Assembly (NCBI RefSeq): GCF_020880415.1
Contig: NZ_JAJIUJ010000105.1
Coordinates: 62,001 to 126,000, forward strand
DNA: 64,000 bases
Source of the DNA: Xanthomonas euvesicatoria pv. euvesicatoria
GTDB taxonomy: Bacteria; Pseudomonadota; Gammaproteobacteria; Xanthomonadales; Xanthomonadaceae
Direction: 5' to 3'
In this document: one piece after another, positions 27,543-34,759 of the stretch
Numbering within the stretch: position 1 is the first letter of the stretch
How the letters are laid out: the number at the start of each line of letters is the position of its first letter
Translations under genes and position numbers: made by a program
The notes under the pieces: model-generated
What the model saw: only the letters and a program-made list of their open reading frames with translations
What the model was told of the DNA's origin: nothing
The model's database searches: none

Positions 27543-28454
27543 ATGTATGTTCGCGCGCTCATCGTCGTCTTGATCGTCCTCAATGCCGGGGTGGCGTTGT
27601 GGTGGGCCTTGCAGCCGCCACCGGCACCACCGCCGGCGCCGCTGCAGCCGACCGGTGTGGCGCGGCTGGAATTGCTGCCGACAGTGACCGGTGCTGGCGG
27701 GCCTGGGCTGCCGGCTGCAGCGCGTACGGGATCGGGGTCTGCGGCAGAGAGTGCGTCGACAGCACCGGCGACATCGCCATCGACAGCATCCGGGCCTGCA
27801 TCGGTACCCACGCCGACCACGCCGGCAGTTGCCGGTCCCGCCGCGCCAACGTCTGCAGCGCCGCCACCGGCCACCACTGCCGCAGCGCAAGCGCCGCGCG
27901 GCACAGCGGAAGCGTCGGCAGCGGCGAACGCTGCTGCGAAACCGGCCAAAGGCGTCGCCGCGACGGCTGCACAACCATCGCCCGCCCCATCCCCGCCTGC
28001 CGCGGAGCGCTGCGCCAGCCTGGGACCTTTTGCGGCACGCGCCGATGCCGAGGCCGCGGTGGCGCGCGTGCGTGGGCAGGCCAGCCGCGCCAGCGTGCGC
28101 GAGGACAAGGACGCCGGCATCAGCACGTTCCGGGTGATGGTGCCCAACGTGGGCGATCGCGCGGCCGCGCAGGCCCTGGTCAAGCGCATTGCCGCGGCCG
28201 GGATAGGCGACTACTACGTGATCGCGCAGGGCGAGGACAACACCGTGGCGCTGGGCCAGTACCAGAGCCGCGAGCGCGCCGAGCGGCGCCAGGCCAGCCT
28301 GGTCGGCGCAGGATTCCCGGCGCAATTGGTGCCCAGCGGCAACGGGCAATCGCGGTGGTGGATCGATGTCCGCACCAGTGCGGCCACCAACGCCCTGCAA
28401 GGGGCTGCCGGTGCCGCCCGTCAGCGTTCGCTAGATTGCGCCGCGCTGCGCTAG
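27543..28454 (+). CDS. Membrane-anchored SPOR-domain protein
   Basis: A 303-residue protein with a single N-terminal membrane helix (about residues 3-23), a long alanine/proline/threonine-rich linker (about 25-155) and a C-terminal SPOR region (about 158-280) whose YYVIAQGEDNTVALGQYQSRERAERRQ portion is the conserved core. SPOR domains bind denuded glycan strands at the division septum, so it probably acts in the periplasm on peptidoglycan or cell division. It starts nine bases after coaX and probably shares its transcript. The sequence TAGAAT at 27531 may give it its own -10 element. Confidence 0.85.
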   Translation: MYVRALIVVLIVLNAGVALWWALQPPPAPPPAPLQPTGVARLELLPTVTGAGGPGLPAAARTGSGSAAESASTAPATSPSTASGPASVPTPTTPAVAGPAAPTSAAPPPATTAAAQAPRGTAEASAAANAAAKPAKGVAATAAQPSPAPSPPAAERCASLGPFAARADAEAAVARVRGQASRASVREDKDAGISTFRVMVPNVGDRAAAQALVKRIAAAGIGDYYVIAQGEDNTVALGQYQSRERAERRQASLVGAGFPAQLVPSGNGQSRWWIDVRTSAATNALQGAAGAARQRSLDCAALR

Positions 28455-28486
28455 AATGCGCACCGGCGCGCAACGCGCCTGCCTTC

Positions 28487-28562
28487 GCCGGCATAGCTCA
28501 GTTGGTAGAGCAACCGCCTTGTAAGCGGTAGGTCCCCAGTTCGAATCCGGGTGTCGGCACCA
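28487..28562 (+). tRNA. tRNA-Thr, anticodon TGT
   Basis: A complete cloverleaf of 76 nt with encoded CCA. The acceptor arms are GCCGGCA (28487-28493) and TGTCGGC (28552-28558) with one G-T pair. The anticodon arm is ACCGC-CTTGTAA-GCGGT with anticodon TGT, and the T-loop is GTTCGAATC. A -10-like TAGAAT lies at 28452-28457. It lies directly after the SPOR gene, a common kind of integration site, but no attachment repeat or integrase is seen here. Confidence 0.97.
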
Positions 28563-28864
28563 TCTTCGATCCACGCATGCGTGGCAATCACGCTCGACGT
28601 TGCTGCTGTTGGAGCACGCGATGCGGTGTGGATCTTTGCATCAACCGGTTGCCAAGCACGATGGCGCGTTGCCTGCCGCCATCTGTCCCAACGAACGGTA
28701 GCGTGCTCAGCGTTGTGTGAGCGGGCGTATGCGGCGCGCTCCGGTTCCGAGCGCGCGATCCACACAGCTGGCTGCTGCCGGCTCCGTTTGGTCGCCACTT
28801 CAGGTGGCTGGCACCATGGCACGCGCATCGCGCGATGTTGATCGCGCCATGCGAGGTGCAGCAC
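28563..28864. other. Spacer between tRNA-Thr and tmk
   Basis: 302 bases with no gene or element recognised. Because tRNA 3' ends serve as phage and island attachment sites I looked for a partial repeat of the tRNA end and saw none. Confidence 0.35.
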
Positions 28865-29545
28865 TCAGGCCGGGCGGCCGCCCGAGAGCAGTTCCAGCGC
28901 GGCCTTGCCGGTGTCTGTGTGTGCATCGCCGCTCAGTCGGTCGGCCAATGCGGCCACGATGATGGCGTGGGCCTGACGCAGCACGCTGTCGGCATCGGCG
29001 CTGGCGTCCACCACGTGTTTGCCGGGCAAGTCCAGCGCGGCAAAAATCGTGCGGCAGCGTTCCAGGTTGTCCTGGGTTTCGAAGTGGTTGGGCGCATCGC
29101 CACGGGCGCGGATCCGGGCCAGGCCGGTGGGTGGGGGCAGGTCGAGCAGCAGCAGTACGTCCGGGCGCGGCGCGAAGGCGTTGCGCTCCAGGAGTTCGTC
29201 CAGCGGCAGACCGGCCGCGCCCTGGTAGGCCACCATCGAGGGAAAGTAGCGGTCCAGGATGACGATGTCGCCGCGTGCCAGCGCGGGCGCGATCAAGGTG
29301 TCCACGTGTTCGTGGCGGTCGCGGATGAGCAGCTCGGCTTCTTCCTCCGCACTCAGGCGGCCAGTGGCGGCGGACTGGCGCAACTGGGTGCCCCATGGGC
29401 CGTTGGTGGGCTCCTTGCTCAGCACGACGCGCGCGCCGGCCGCGTCCAGGGTGGTGGCCAGGCGGCGGGCGAGCGTGGTCTTGCCGGCGCCGTCGATGCC
29501 TTCGATGGCGATCAGCAAGCCGCCGGGCTTCAGTTCGATTGTCAT
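28865..29545 (-). CDS. tmk: Thymidylate kinase
   Basis: A 226-residue dTMP kinase making dTDP for DNA synthesis. P-loop [11 protein letters not shown] (about residues 14-24), the DR motif in [14 protein letters not shown] (about 94-107) and the lid region [14 protein letters not shown] (about 142-155) are present. The arginine in the lid and a simple P-loop follow the E. coli type. It is not followed by holB here; it stands alone on the minus strand. Confidence 0.95.
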   Translation of the reverse strand: MTIELKPGGLLIAIEGIDGAGKTTLARRLATTLDAAGARVVLSKEPTNGPWGTQLRQSAATGRLSAEEEAELLIRDRHEHVDTLIAPALARGDIVILDRYFPSMVAYQGAAGLPLDELLERNAFAPRPDVLLLLDLPPPTGLARIRARGDAPNHFETQDNLERCRTIFAALDLPGKHVVDASADADSVLRQAHAIIVAALADRLSGDAHTDTGKAALELLSGGRPA

Positions 29546-30015
29546 CGCGCTACTTTAGCTGATCGTGGCGATGAACCTAACCGGCAGCAGGGCGATGAAG
29601 AGCGTGCAGTCTGCGCGACACGCGCCTGGCAAAACTCAGCCGCAGGAGCACATGGCATACGCGACGATGCAGCGACAGCGTTGCGGTGACGCGCCCGGCG
29701 GCGCGCGACGGGAGGAAACAGAATGAGTTGACGTGCGCTGTGGCGGATATTGCCAAAGAATTATCGCCGGTATGTCCTGCGCGATGTCGGAAATGTCCCG
29801 ATATCCTGGCTTCTGGCTGCGGGCCATACTGAACAAGTCAGACACACTGCACGCGCATCTCGCGACTGAGTCGTGTTTTTGGCTTCAAGGAAGACGGACG
29901 CGTCGCCGCCACCCTAGAGGCGGCATCCCCCGCGTGACGCCCGCTCAGGCACCGTCGTGACCAGATTCCTTGTCTTGCTGGCCGTACCCAGCGCCGGCGC
30001 CAGGCGCGCTTTCGA
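29546..30015. other. Intergenic region, no gene recognised
   Basis: 470 bases between tmk and the Roadblock/GTPase operon. A good ribosome-binding sequence GGGAGGAAACAG precedes ATG AGT TGA at 29723-29731, which would be only two codons. A longer plus-strand frame at 29733-29960 has no recognisable domain and no ribosome-binding site. Nothing else found. Confidence 0.35.
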
Positions 30016-30558
30016 TCAACTGGTCGCCGAGGTGTAGCGATAGGACAGCAGCGACTTCACCAGGAAGGTGATCTGGGTGGCCGAGCGCGCATCCACGCGC
30101 ATGACCGGTACGCGGAAGCCTTCGGCCACCAAGGTCTCGCGAAACGGCGGCACCAGGAAATCCTCGACTTCATCGGTCATGGTGATGCCCACCGCCAGGC
30201 TGGCCTCGGGTGCGATCTGCGAAAACTCGCGCAACAACTCCAGCGTGGCTGTGAGCATCTGCGGGTCGCGTGCGTTGGTCAGCACGATCACACCCAGCGC
30301 ACCGTCGCACACCAGCGGCCACATGAAATCCAGGTATTTCTGACCTGGCACACCGTAGACATGCAGCAGCTCGCCGTCTTCCAGCTCGATCGAGCTGTAG
30401 TCCAGCGCGACGGTGGTGTAGGTCTTGTCGCCGTAGGCGTCCTGGCTGAGCGGCATTTCGGTGCTGACCGGCTCCACATCGGAGATGGAACGCACTGCGG
30501 TGGTCTTGCCGGCGCCCATGCCGCCGACGAACACCAGCTTGTTGGCTGGAAGACTCAT
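30016..30558 (-). CDS. MglA-like small P-loop GTPase of a Roadblock operon
   Basis: A 180-residue cytosolic protein with a Ras-like layout: P-loop VFVGGMGAGKTT (about residues 9-20), a switch region with TYTTVALDYSSIEL (about 46-59) and GVPGQKYLDFMW (about 69-80) corresponding to the G3 box (DxxG position altered to YGVPGQ). The base-specificity box expected as NKxD reads LTNARD (about 97-102), so nucleotide choice is uncertain. This is the type found beside Roadblock proteins in MglA/MglB systems and in the actinobacterial conservons. Its ATG overlaps the stop of the upstream gene (ATGA), so it is translationally coupled. A role in polarity or motility is inference. Confidence 0.85.
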   Translation of the reverse strand: MSLPANKLVFVGGMGAGKTTAVRSISDVEPVSTEMPLSQDAYGDKTYTTVALDYSSIELEDGELLHVYGVPGQKYLDFMWPLVCDGALGVIVLTNARDPQMLTATLELLREFSQIAPEASLAVGITMTDEVEDFLVPPFRETLVAEGFRVPVMRVDARSATQITFLVKSLLSYRYTSATS

Positions 30559-31472
30559 GACTGCGCCTGGAAGAGGGAAAGGCCGAACCGACGTGCGACC
30601 CAGGAAAAGAACCGCGTGTTGCCGCCATCTGGGCGGCGCTGCGTTGCAGGCACGGGAATCTCCGCAGTCTGGGCAAGGCCGCTGGCAAGTGCAGCGGCGA
30701 ACAGGCATTCCACCGTTTGCAGCGGCAGCTTGCAAGCATTGGCCAGCGCCTGCGGGCGCCAGGGCCGTGCATGCAGGTGGGCGATGGCCAGCAACTGGGC
30801 TGGCGAGCTGGTCTCTGCAGTCAATTCCGGCCACTGGCGCAATTGCAGCGCATGGCCGGGTTCCACTGCCGGCAGCGCCTGGCGCAGATGCTCGGGCAGG
30901 GCGAAAAACAGCGCTTCGAAGGAAATGCGTTGGGGCAACGCGGTCGCGGCAAGGTCGGGCACGACGTGCCAGCCCGAGCGGTCCAGCGCGGCGATGACCT
31001 GCGCCAGCGCCACGCCAGCGGGCAACTGCACGCAGCCATTGCCCGGGTCCACACGCACCTGCAACTGCGCATGCTGCAGCGTCGCTGCGCCGGCACCGAA
31101 TTCGCCACGGCAGTGCCGCAGCAGCAATGCCGGCTCCGCGACCGGGGTGGCGTGCGGCGAGGACAACAGCAGGCGCATGTGTTCGTTGAGTTCGCGCACG
31201 GTGGCGCCGTGCTTGATCCAAGCGCCAGCCACGGGCGTGCGCGATACCACCAGCACCCGCACCGGTTGACCCTGCAATGCCTGCCAGGCGGCCAAGCCAT
31301 CGGCGCTGTCCAGGCCCAGTACCACCACATCGGCCGCGTGCTGCGGCCATTGGCCCAACTGCACGTCGATGCGGTCGGCGAGCAGCAGCGAGCACGCCAG
31401 TTTCAGGCGTGTGGTGTGCAGCAGGTCCAGGCCGGCCGTGGCGACCCGCATGGCGTTGATGGGTGTGGTCAT
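30555..31472 (-). CDS. Unrecognised 305-aa protein in the Roadblock/GTPase operon
   Basis: I do not recognise this protein. The N-terminal 105 residues alternate strands and helices with VVVLGLDSADG and VRVLVVSRTP, reminiscent of a degenerate receiver fold without the usual acidic pocket. The middle (about 110-200) is mixed and ends with a helix-rich segment. Residues about 215-290 (PAQLLAIAHLHARPWRP, ALANACKLPLQTVECLFAAALASGLAQ) resemble a helical winged-helix-like module. No signal peptide or membrane segment. It lies between a Roadblock-type gene (96 bases upstream) and the GTPase gene (4-base overlap) and is probably an effector or scaffold of that pathway. Confidence 0.75.
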   Translation of the reverse strand: MTTPINAMRVATAGLDLLHTTRLKLACSLLLADRIDVQLGQWPQHAADVVVLGLDSADGLAAWQALQGQPVRVLVVSRTPVAGAWIKHGATVRELNEHMRLLLSSPHATPVAEPALLLRHCRGEFGAGAATLQHAQLQVRVDPGNGCVQLPAGVALAQVIAALDRSGWHVVPDLAATALPQRISFEALFFALPEHLRQALPAVEPGHALQLRQWPELTAETSSPAQLLAIAHLHARPWRPQALANACKLPLQTVECLFAAALASGLAQTAEIPVPATQRRPDGGNTRFFSWVARRFGLSLFQAQS

Positions 31473-31568
31473 GAGCTGGCGCCGTAGCGGCGCATTGGAT
31501 TACGAGATGCCTGCCGGTCTGCACCGGCAGGCTGGATCAGGCGATGCGCTGGCACCGCGCTGTCGGCA

Positions 31569-31928
31569 TCAACCGAAATCGAGGGTCTTTTCGAACGCCT
31601 TGAGCTCGTGACGGGCCATGGCCAGGTTGGCCTTGGCACGGTCCAGCACCACGTACAGGAACAGCGTGCTGTTGCTTTCCAGTGGGCGCAGCAGGTGGTA
31701 CTGGCGTGCAAGCGTGATCAGGATGTCTTCGATGGTGTCGTTCAGGCCGAGCTGTTCGGCGATGCGGCGCTTGGCGCGCACCACTTCGGTATTGCCGGCC
31801 GCCGCCAATTCCAGGTTGAGCTCGGCACCGCCGGTCATGCCCAGCGCCATGCCGCTGTCGCTATCGACCAGCGCCGCGCCGACGAAGCCGGCCAGCGAAT
31901 GCAGGTGTTCCAGATTGAGTTTTGACAC
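31569..31928 (-). CDS. Roadblock/LC7-like protein (second copy)
   Basis: A 119-residue cytosolic protein. The pattern GFVGAALVDSDSGMALG (about 14-30), an alternating helix, then ILITLARQYHLLRPL (about 69-83) and LFLYVVLDRAKANLAMAR (about 88-105) fits the alpha/beta Roadblock/LC7 fold, though it diverges from the operon's other copy. Roadblock proteins dimerise and often regulate Ras-like GTPases such as the one encoded downstream. The call is by fold pattern, so less certain than for the first gene. Confidence 0.7.
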   Translation of the reverse strand: MSKLNLEHLHSLAGFVGAALVDSDSGMALGMTGGAELNLELAAAGNTEVVRAKRRIAEQLGLNDTIEDILITLARQYHLLRPLESNSTLFLYVVLDRAKANLAMARHELKAFEKTLDFG

Positions 31929-31991
31929 GTGTGGTCCTTGGAAACGATGAGGAATGGGTGCCTTGCGGCATGCACGAACAGTGCCAGGTGC

Positions 31992-32444
31992 TCAGCCTTG
32001 CGGCGGGGTCAACACGGTGGCGAGGCGGCCGGCGCAATCGCGCGCATTGAACAACAGCGCAGCGGCATTGATGTCGCCACTGCCCACTGCGGTGAGCGTC
32101 AGCGGCTTGTCGGCGCGGATGCGGATCAGCACCAGCTGCCCGGCACGCGTGCTGACGGTGGCGTAATCGGCCTCTTTCAGGCTGGATTCGCGCGCCAGGG
32201 TCTCGCCCAGGGTCAGGAACGAATTGGCCATCGCGGCAAGCCGGCGACTGTCCACGTCCAGGCTGGAACGCTCGGTGATGGCGCGCCCGTCGGCCGTGGA
32301 AAGCATCAACAGGCGGATGCCCGGCTCACGTTCGATGGTCTGCGCAAACTCGTGACCGATGCGCTGCAGATCGTAGAAATGCAACGCCCGCGGGACTTCG
32401 CCTACGGCAGCCTTGACGACCTGGTTGACGGCGTTGTGCGGCAT
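31992..32444 (-). CDS. Roadblock/LC7-domain protein (first gene of operon)
   Basis: A 150-residue protein starting at 32444 after AAGGGG; an in-frame start at 32519 has no ribosome site. The Roadblock/LC7 fold is clear: GIRLLMLSTADGRAITE (about 42-58), SRRLAAMANSFLTLGETLA (about 66-84), LVLIRIRADKPLTLTAVG (about 105-122) and a final helix. In MglB and conservon B proteins this fold acts as GTPase-activating or scaffolding partner. It begins a four-gene leftward operon with spacings of 63, 96 and -4 bases. Confidence 0.88.
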   Translation of the reverse strand: MPHNAVNQVVKAAVGEVPRALHFYDLQRIGHEFAQTIEREPGIRLLMLSTADGRAITERSSLDVDSRRLAAMANSFLTLGETLARESSLKEADYATVSTRAGQLVLIRIRADKPLTLTAVGSGDINAAALLFNARDCAGRLATVLTPPQG

Positions 32445-32764
32445 GAAAATCCCCTTGTTGCGTGATAGCCCGGGCGCGTACGTGCGTGGTGTGCCGCGCC
32501 GGGCGGCGCACCATACCACCCGGATCCGAGCAGGCTGTCACGCTCGCCCGTGGTGCTTAACTGGGCGGTCAGACAGGCAGAATCGGCAAAGTCCGGTGCG
32601 CCACAAAGTGCCTTGGTACGTCACGATAGCGGCGCGAAGAGGCAGATCTAAACCTCGCGTTTGCTCGCACTGTTCAGTACGGGCGACATGCGTGCTGCGC
32701 TGCCGCGCGTCACTGTGCGGGCGGGCAACTAGACTGCACGGCTTTATCGATACTGGAGCAATGC
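32445..32764. other. Divergent promoter region of the Roadblock operon and arginase
   Basis: 320 bases between divergently transcribed genes; both promoters must lie here but no convincing -35/-10 pair or repeat was recognised. Confidence 0.3.
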
Positions 32765-33688
32765 ATGGCAACGCAGTACGTGCCGGTTTCCTTGATTGGC
32801 GTTCCCACCGACATCGGCGCGGGCCACCGCGGCGCGCGCATGGGGCCGGAGGCGCTACGCATCGCCGGCTTGCAGGAGGCGCTGGTCGGCCGCGGCGTGG
32901 AGGTGCGCGATCTGGGCAATCTGGATGGTCCGCGCAATCCCTGGCAGGCGCCGCAGGCCGGCTACCGGCATCTGGACGAAGTGGTGGCGTGGAACCAGGC
33001 GCTGATGGACGCCAGCTACGCCGAACTGCGTGCCGGGCGCATGCCGATCATGCTCGGTGGCGACCATTGCCTGGGTATCGGCTCGATCACGGCGGTGGCC
33101 AAGTACTGCCGCGAGCAGGGCAGGCCGTTGCGGGTGCTGTGGCTGGATGCGCATTCGGATTTCAACACCAGCGAGGTGACTCCTTCGGGCAACGTGCACG
33201 GCATGCCGGTGGCCTGCCTGTGCGGGCTGGGGCCCGAGTCGCTGACCCACCTGGGCGGCAGTGCGCCGGCGTTGTTGCCCGAGCAGGTGCGGCAGATCGG
33301 CATCCGCTCGGTGGACCCGGAGGAAAAGCGGCTGATCAAGCAGCACCGCATCGATGTGTACGACATGCGCTACATCGACGAAGCCGGTATGAAGCGCACC
33401 ATGGAAGCGGCGTTGCAGGGCATGAGCGCCGATACCCACCTGCACGTGAGTTTCGATGTGGACTTCCTCGACCCCAGCATCGCGCCGGGCGTGGGCACCA
33501 CGGTGCCCGGTGGCCCCAACTACCGCGAGGCGCAACTGGTGATGGAAATGATTGCCGACACCGGGCGCATGGGCTCGTTGGATATCGTCGAACTCAACCC
33601 GGTGCTGGACAACCGCAATGCGACCGCCGAACTGGCGGTGGATCTGGTCGAGAGCCTGTTCGGCAAGTCGACGCTGATGCGGGATTGA
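32765..33688 (+). CDS. rocF: Arginase
   Basis: A 307-residue member of the ureohydrolase family, splitting L-arginine into ornithine and urea with a di-manganese centre. Metal-binding motifs in order: GGDHCLGIGS (about residues 96-105), WLDAHSDFNT (about 123-132) and SFDVDFLDPSIAPGVGT (about 230-246). The loop around 126-145 with NTSEVTPSGNVHG favours arginase over agmatinase. Length fits arginase. It stands alone; no urease genes are seen here. Confidence 0.92.
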   Translation: MATQYVPVSLIGVPTDIGAGHRGARMGPEALRIAGLQEALVGRGVEVRDLGNLDGPRNPWQAPQAGYRHLDEVVAWNQALMDASYAELRAGRMPIMLGGDHCLGIGSITAVAKYCREQGRPLRVLWLDAHSDFNTSEVTPSGNVHGMPVACLCGLGPESLTHLGGSAPALLPEQVRQIGIRSVDPEEKRLIKQHRIDVYDMRYIDEAGMKRTMEAALQGMSADTHLHVSFDVDFLDPSIAPGVGTTVPGGPNYREAQLVMEMIADTGRMGSLDIVELNPVLDNRNATAELAVDLVESLFGKSTLMRD

Positions 33689-33794
33689 TCCGGACCGAGC
33701 GCACCGGGACGCGTTCACATCAAATCCACGGCCGCGCAGTCAGATTTGGCGCCAAGCCAGGTGCGCTGGCACCGTGATAGAACGAGGACAAGCG

Positions 33795-33947
33795 ATGAAG
33801 CGACTGCTGACACTGATGGTGCTGGGCCTGTTTTCGGCCGGCGTGATGACGGGCTGCAACACCGTGGCCGGCGCCGGCAAGGACATGCAGGGTGCAGGCG
33901 ACAAGGTCGAGAAAACGGCCGAAAAATGCAGCGACGGTAAGTGCTGA
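33795..33947 (+). CDS. Entericidin A/B family lipoprotein, copy 1 (50 aa)
   Basis: A tiny lipoprotein found by reading the sequence directly. MKRLLTLMVLGLFSAG followed by VMTGC (cysteine at residue 21) forms a lipoprotein signal, and the mature peptide [19 protein letters not shown] matches entericidins. It ends KCSDGKC, giving two extra cysteines absent from its neighbour. A GAGGA box lies at 33783. Entericidin B of E. coli is a stress-related bacteriolytic lipoprotein; function here is by family only. It is followed 74 bases later by a second copy. Confidence 0.88.
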   Translation: MKRLLTLMVLGLFSAGVMTGCNTVAGAGKDMQGAGDKVEKTAEKCSDGKC

Positions 33948-34021
33948 TCCGTCACATCGCGTGGCCTTGTTGAATTGATCGATCTGCGGCAACGCGCCGC
34001 TTTACCCCTGAGGAGTGTGTT

Positions 34022-34156
34022 ATGAAGCGTGCAATTGTGCTGCTGGTGCTGTCGATGTTGTCGGTGGGAATGCTGGCGGGTTGCAACACCGTCGCGGGCG
34101 CCGGCAAGGACGTGCAGGGCGCTGGCGAGAAGGTGGAAGACGCAGCGCGTAAGTAA
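34022..34156 (+). CDS. Entericidin A/B family lipoprotein, copy 2 (44 aa)
   Basis: A 44-residue paralogue of the preceding gene: a signal with the lipobox LAGC (cysteine at residue 21) and mature [19 protein letters not shown], ending AARK without extra cysteines. A GAGGAG box lies at 34010-34015. A canonical intrinsic terminator follows at 34177-34200. The tandem pair recalls the ecnA/ecnB antidote-toxin arrangement of enteric bacteria, but nothing in the sequence says which, if either, is toxic. Confidence 0.9.
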   Translation: MKRAIVLLVLSMLSVGMLAGCNTVAGAGKDVQGAGEKVEDAARK

Positions 34157-34176
34157 TCCGACGCCGCATGCAAACA

Positions 34177-34200
34177 AACGGGCCGCAAGGCCCGTTTTTT
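34177..34200 (+). terminator. Intrinsic terminator after the entericidin pair
   Basis: AACGGGCC (34177-34184), tetraloop GCAA, GGCCCGTT (34189-34196), then a run of T to 34200. A textbook rho-independent terminator. Confidence 0.93.
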
Positions 34201-34383
34201 GTGCGCGCTTTACGTACAAGGCGGCTTCCGTCGACGCATGCAACATGCAGTGCGACCAGCGGCGGGAGTAGGCAACGGTTCAGTGCGGTGATCGGCGGTT
34301 TGACACCTTTTGATCCCGGACCAACACCCGCGTGGGCACGCTGGCCCCACGGTCAATCGCGACCGCATCAGCGGAGTCATCGC

Positions 34384-34593
34384 ATGAACAGTGACATCAT
34401 TTCCGGCAAGTGGACCCAGTTGAAGGGCAAGGCCCAGGCGAAATGGGGCGATCTTACCGACGACGATTTCAAGGTTGCCGAAGGCAATGCCGAATATCTG
34501 CAGGGCAAGCTCCAGGAGCGCTATGGCTGGGATCGCGATCGCGCCCAGACCGAAGTGCGCGCGTTCGAAAAGTCGTTGCGCGACGACACCTGA
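34384..34593 (+). CDS. CsbD-family stress protein
   Basis: A 69-residue protein starting at ATG 34384. It matches the CsbD family through the conserved pattern [22 protein letters not shown] (residues about 7-28, in part) and a second half [19 protein letters not shown]. CsbD proteins are small, highly charged and induced by general stress in many bacteria, with unknown biochemistry. It is expressed alone: a terminator precedes it at 34200 and a hairpin follows at 34638. Confidence 0.93.
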   Translation: MNSDIISGKWTQLKGKAQAKWGDLTDDDFKVAEGNAEYLQGKLQERYGWDRDRAQTEVRAFEKSLRDDT

Positions 34594-34637
34594 GGTGCGC
34601 CGATCTGCCGCCAGTTGAGGCGAGCAGCTTGCAGACG

Positions 34638-34660
34638 ACGGGCCGCCCGGTGCGGCCCGT
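34638..34660 (+). terminator. Hairpin after the CsbD gene
   Basis: ACGGGCCGC (34638-34646) pairs with GCGGCCCGT (34652-34660) over 9 bp with a 5-base loop; it is followed by TTCTGCGTTC, a poor T-run, so it is probably a weak terminator. Confidence 0.6.
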
Positions 34661-34759
34661 TCTGCGTTCGAGCGTGGAGCCAACTCCCCGGCGCCTGCGG
34701 CGGTGGCAAAAGTGCGGAACCGCTAAACTTGGGGGCTACCCCACTCTGGCATGACGTAG

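Noticed and set aside
28487-28562. tRNA-Thr as an integration site of a genomic island
   Set aside because: No integrase, direct repeat of the tRNA end or change in gene content was found to either side.
29723-29731. Strong ribosome-binding site before ATG AGT TGA
   Set aside because: The frame is two codons long; it may be chance and does not support a gene.
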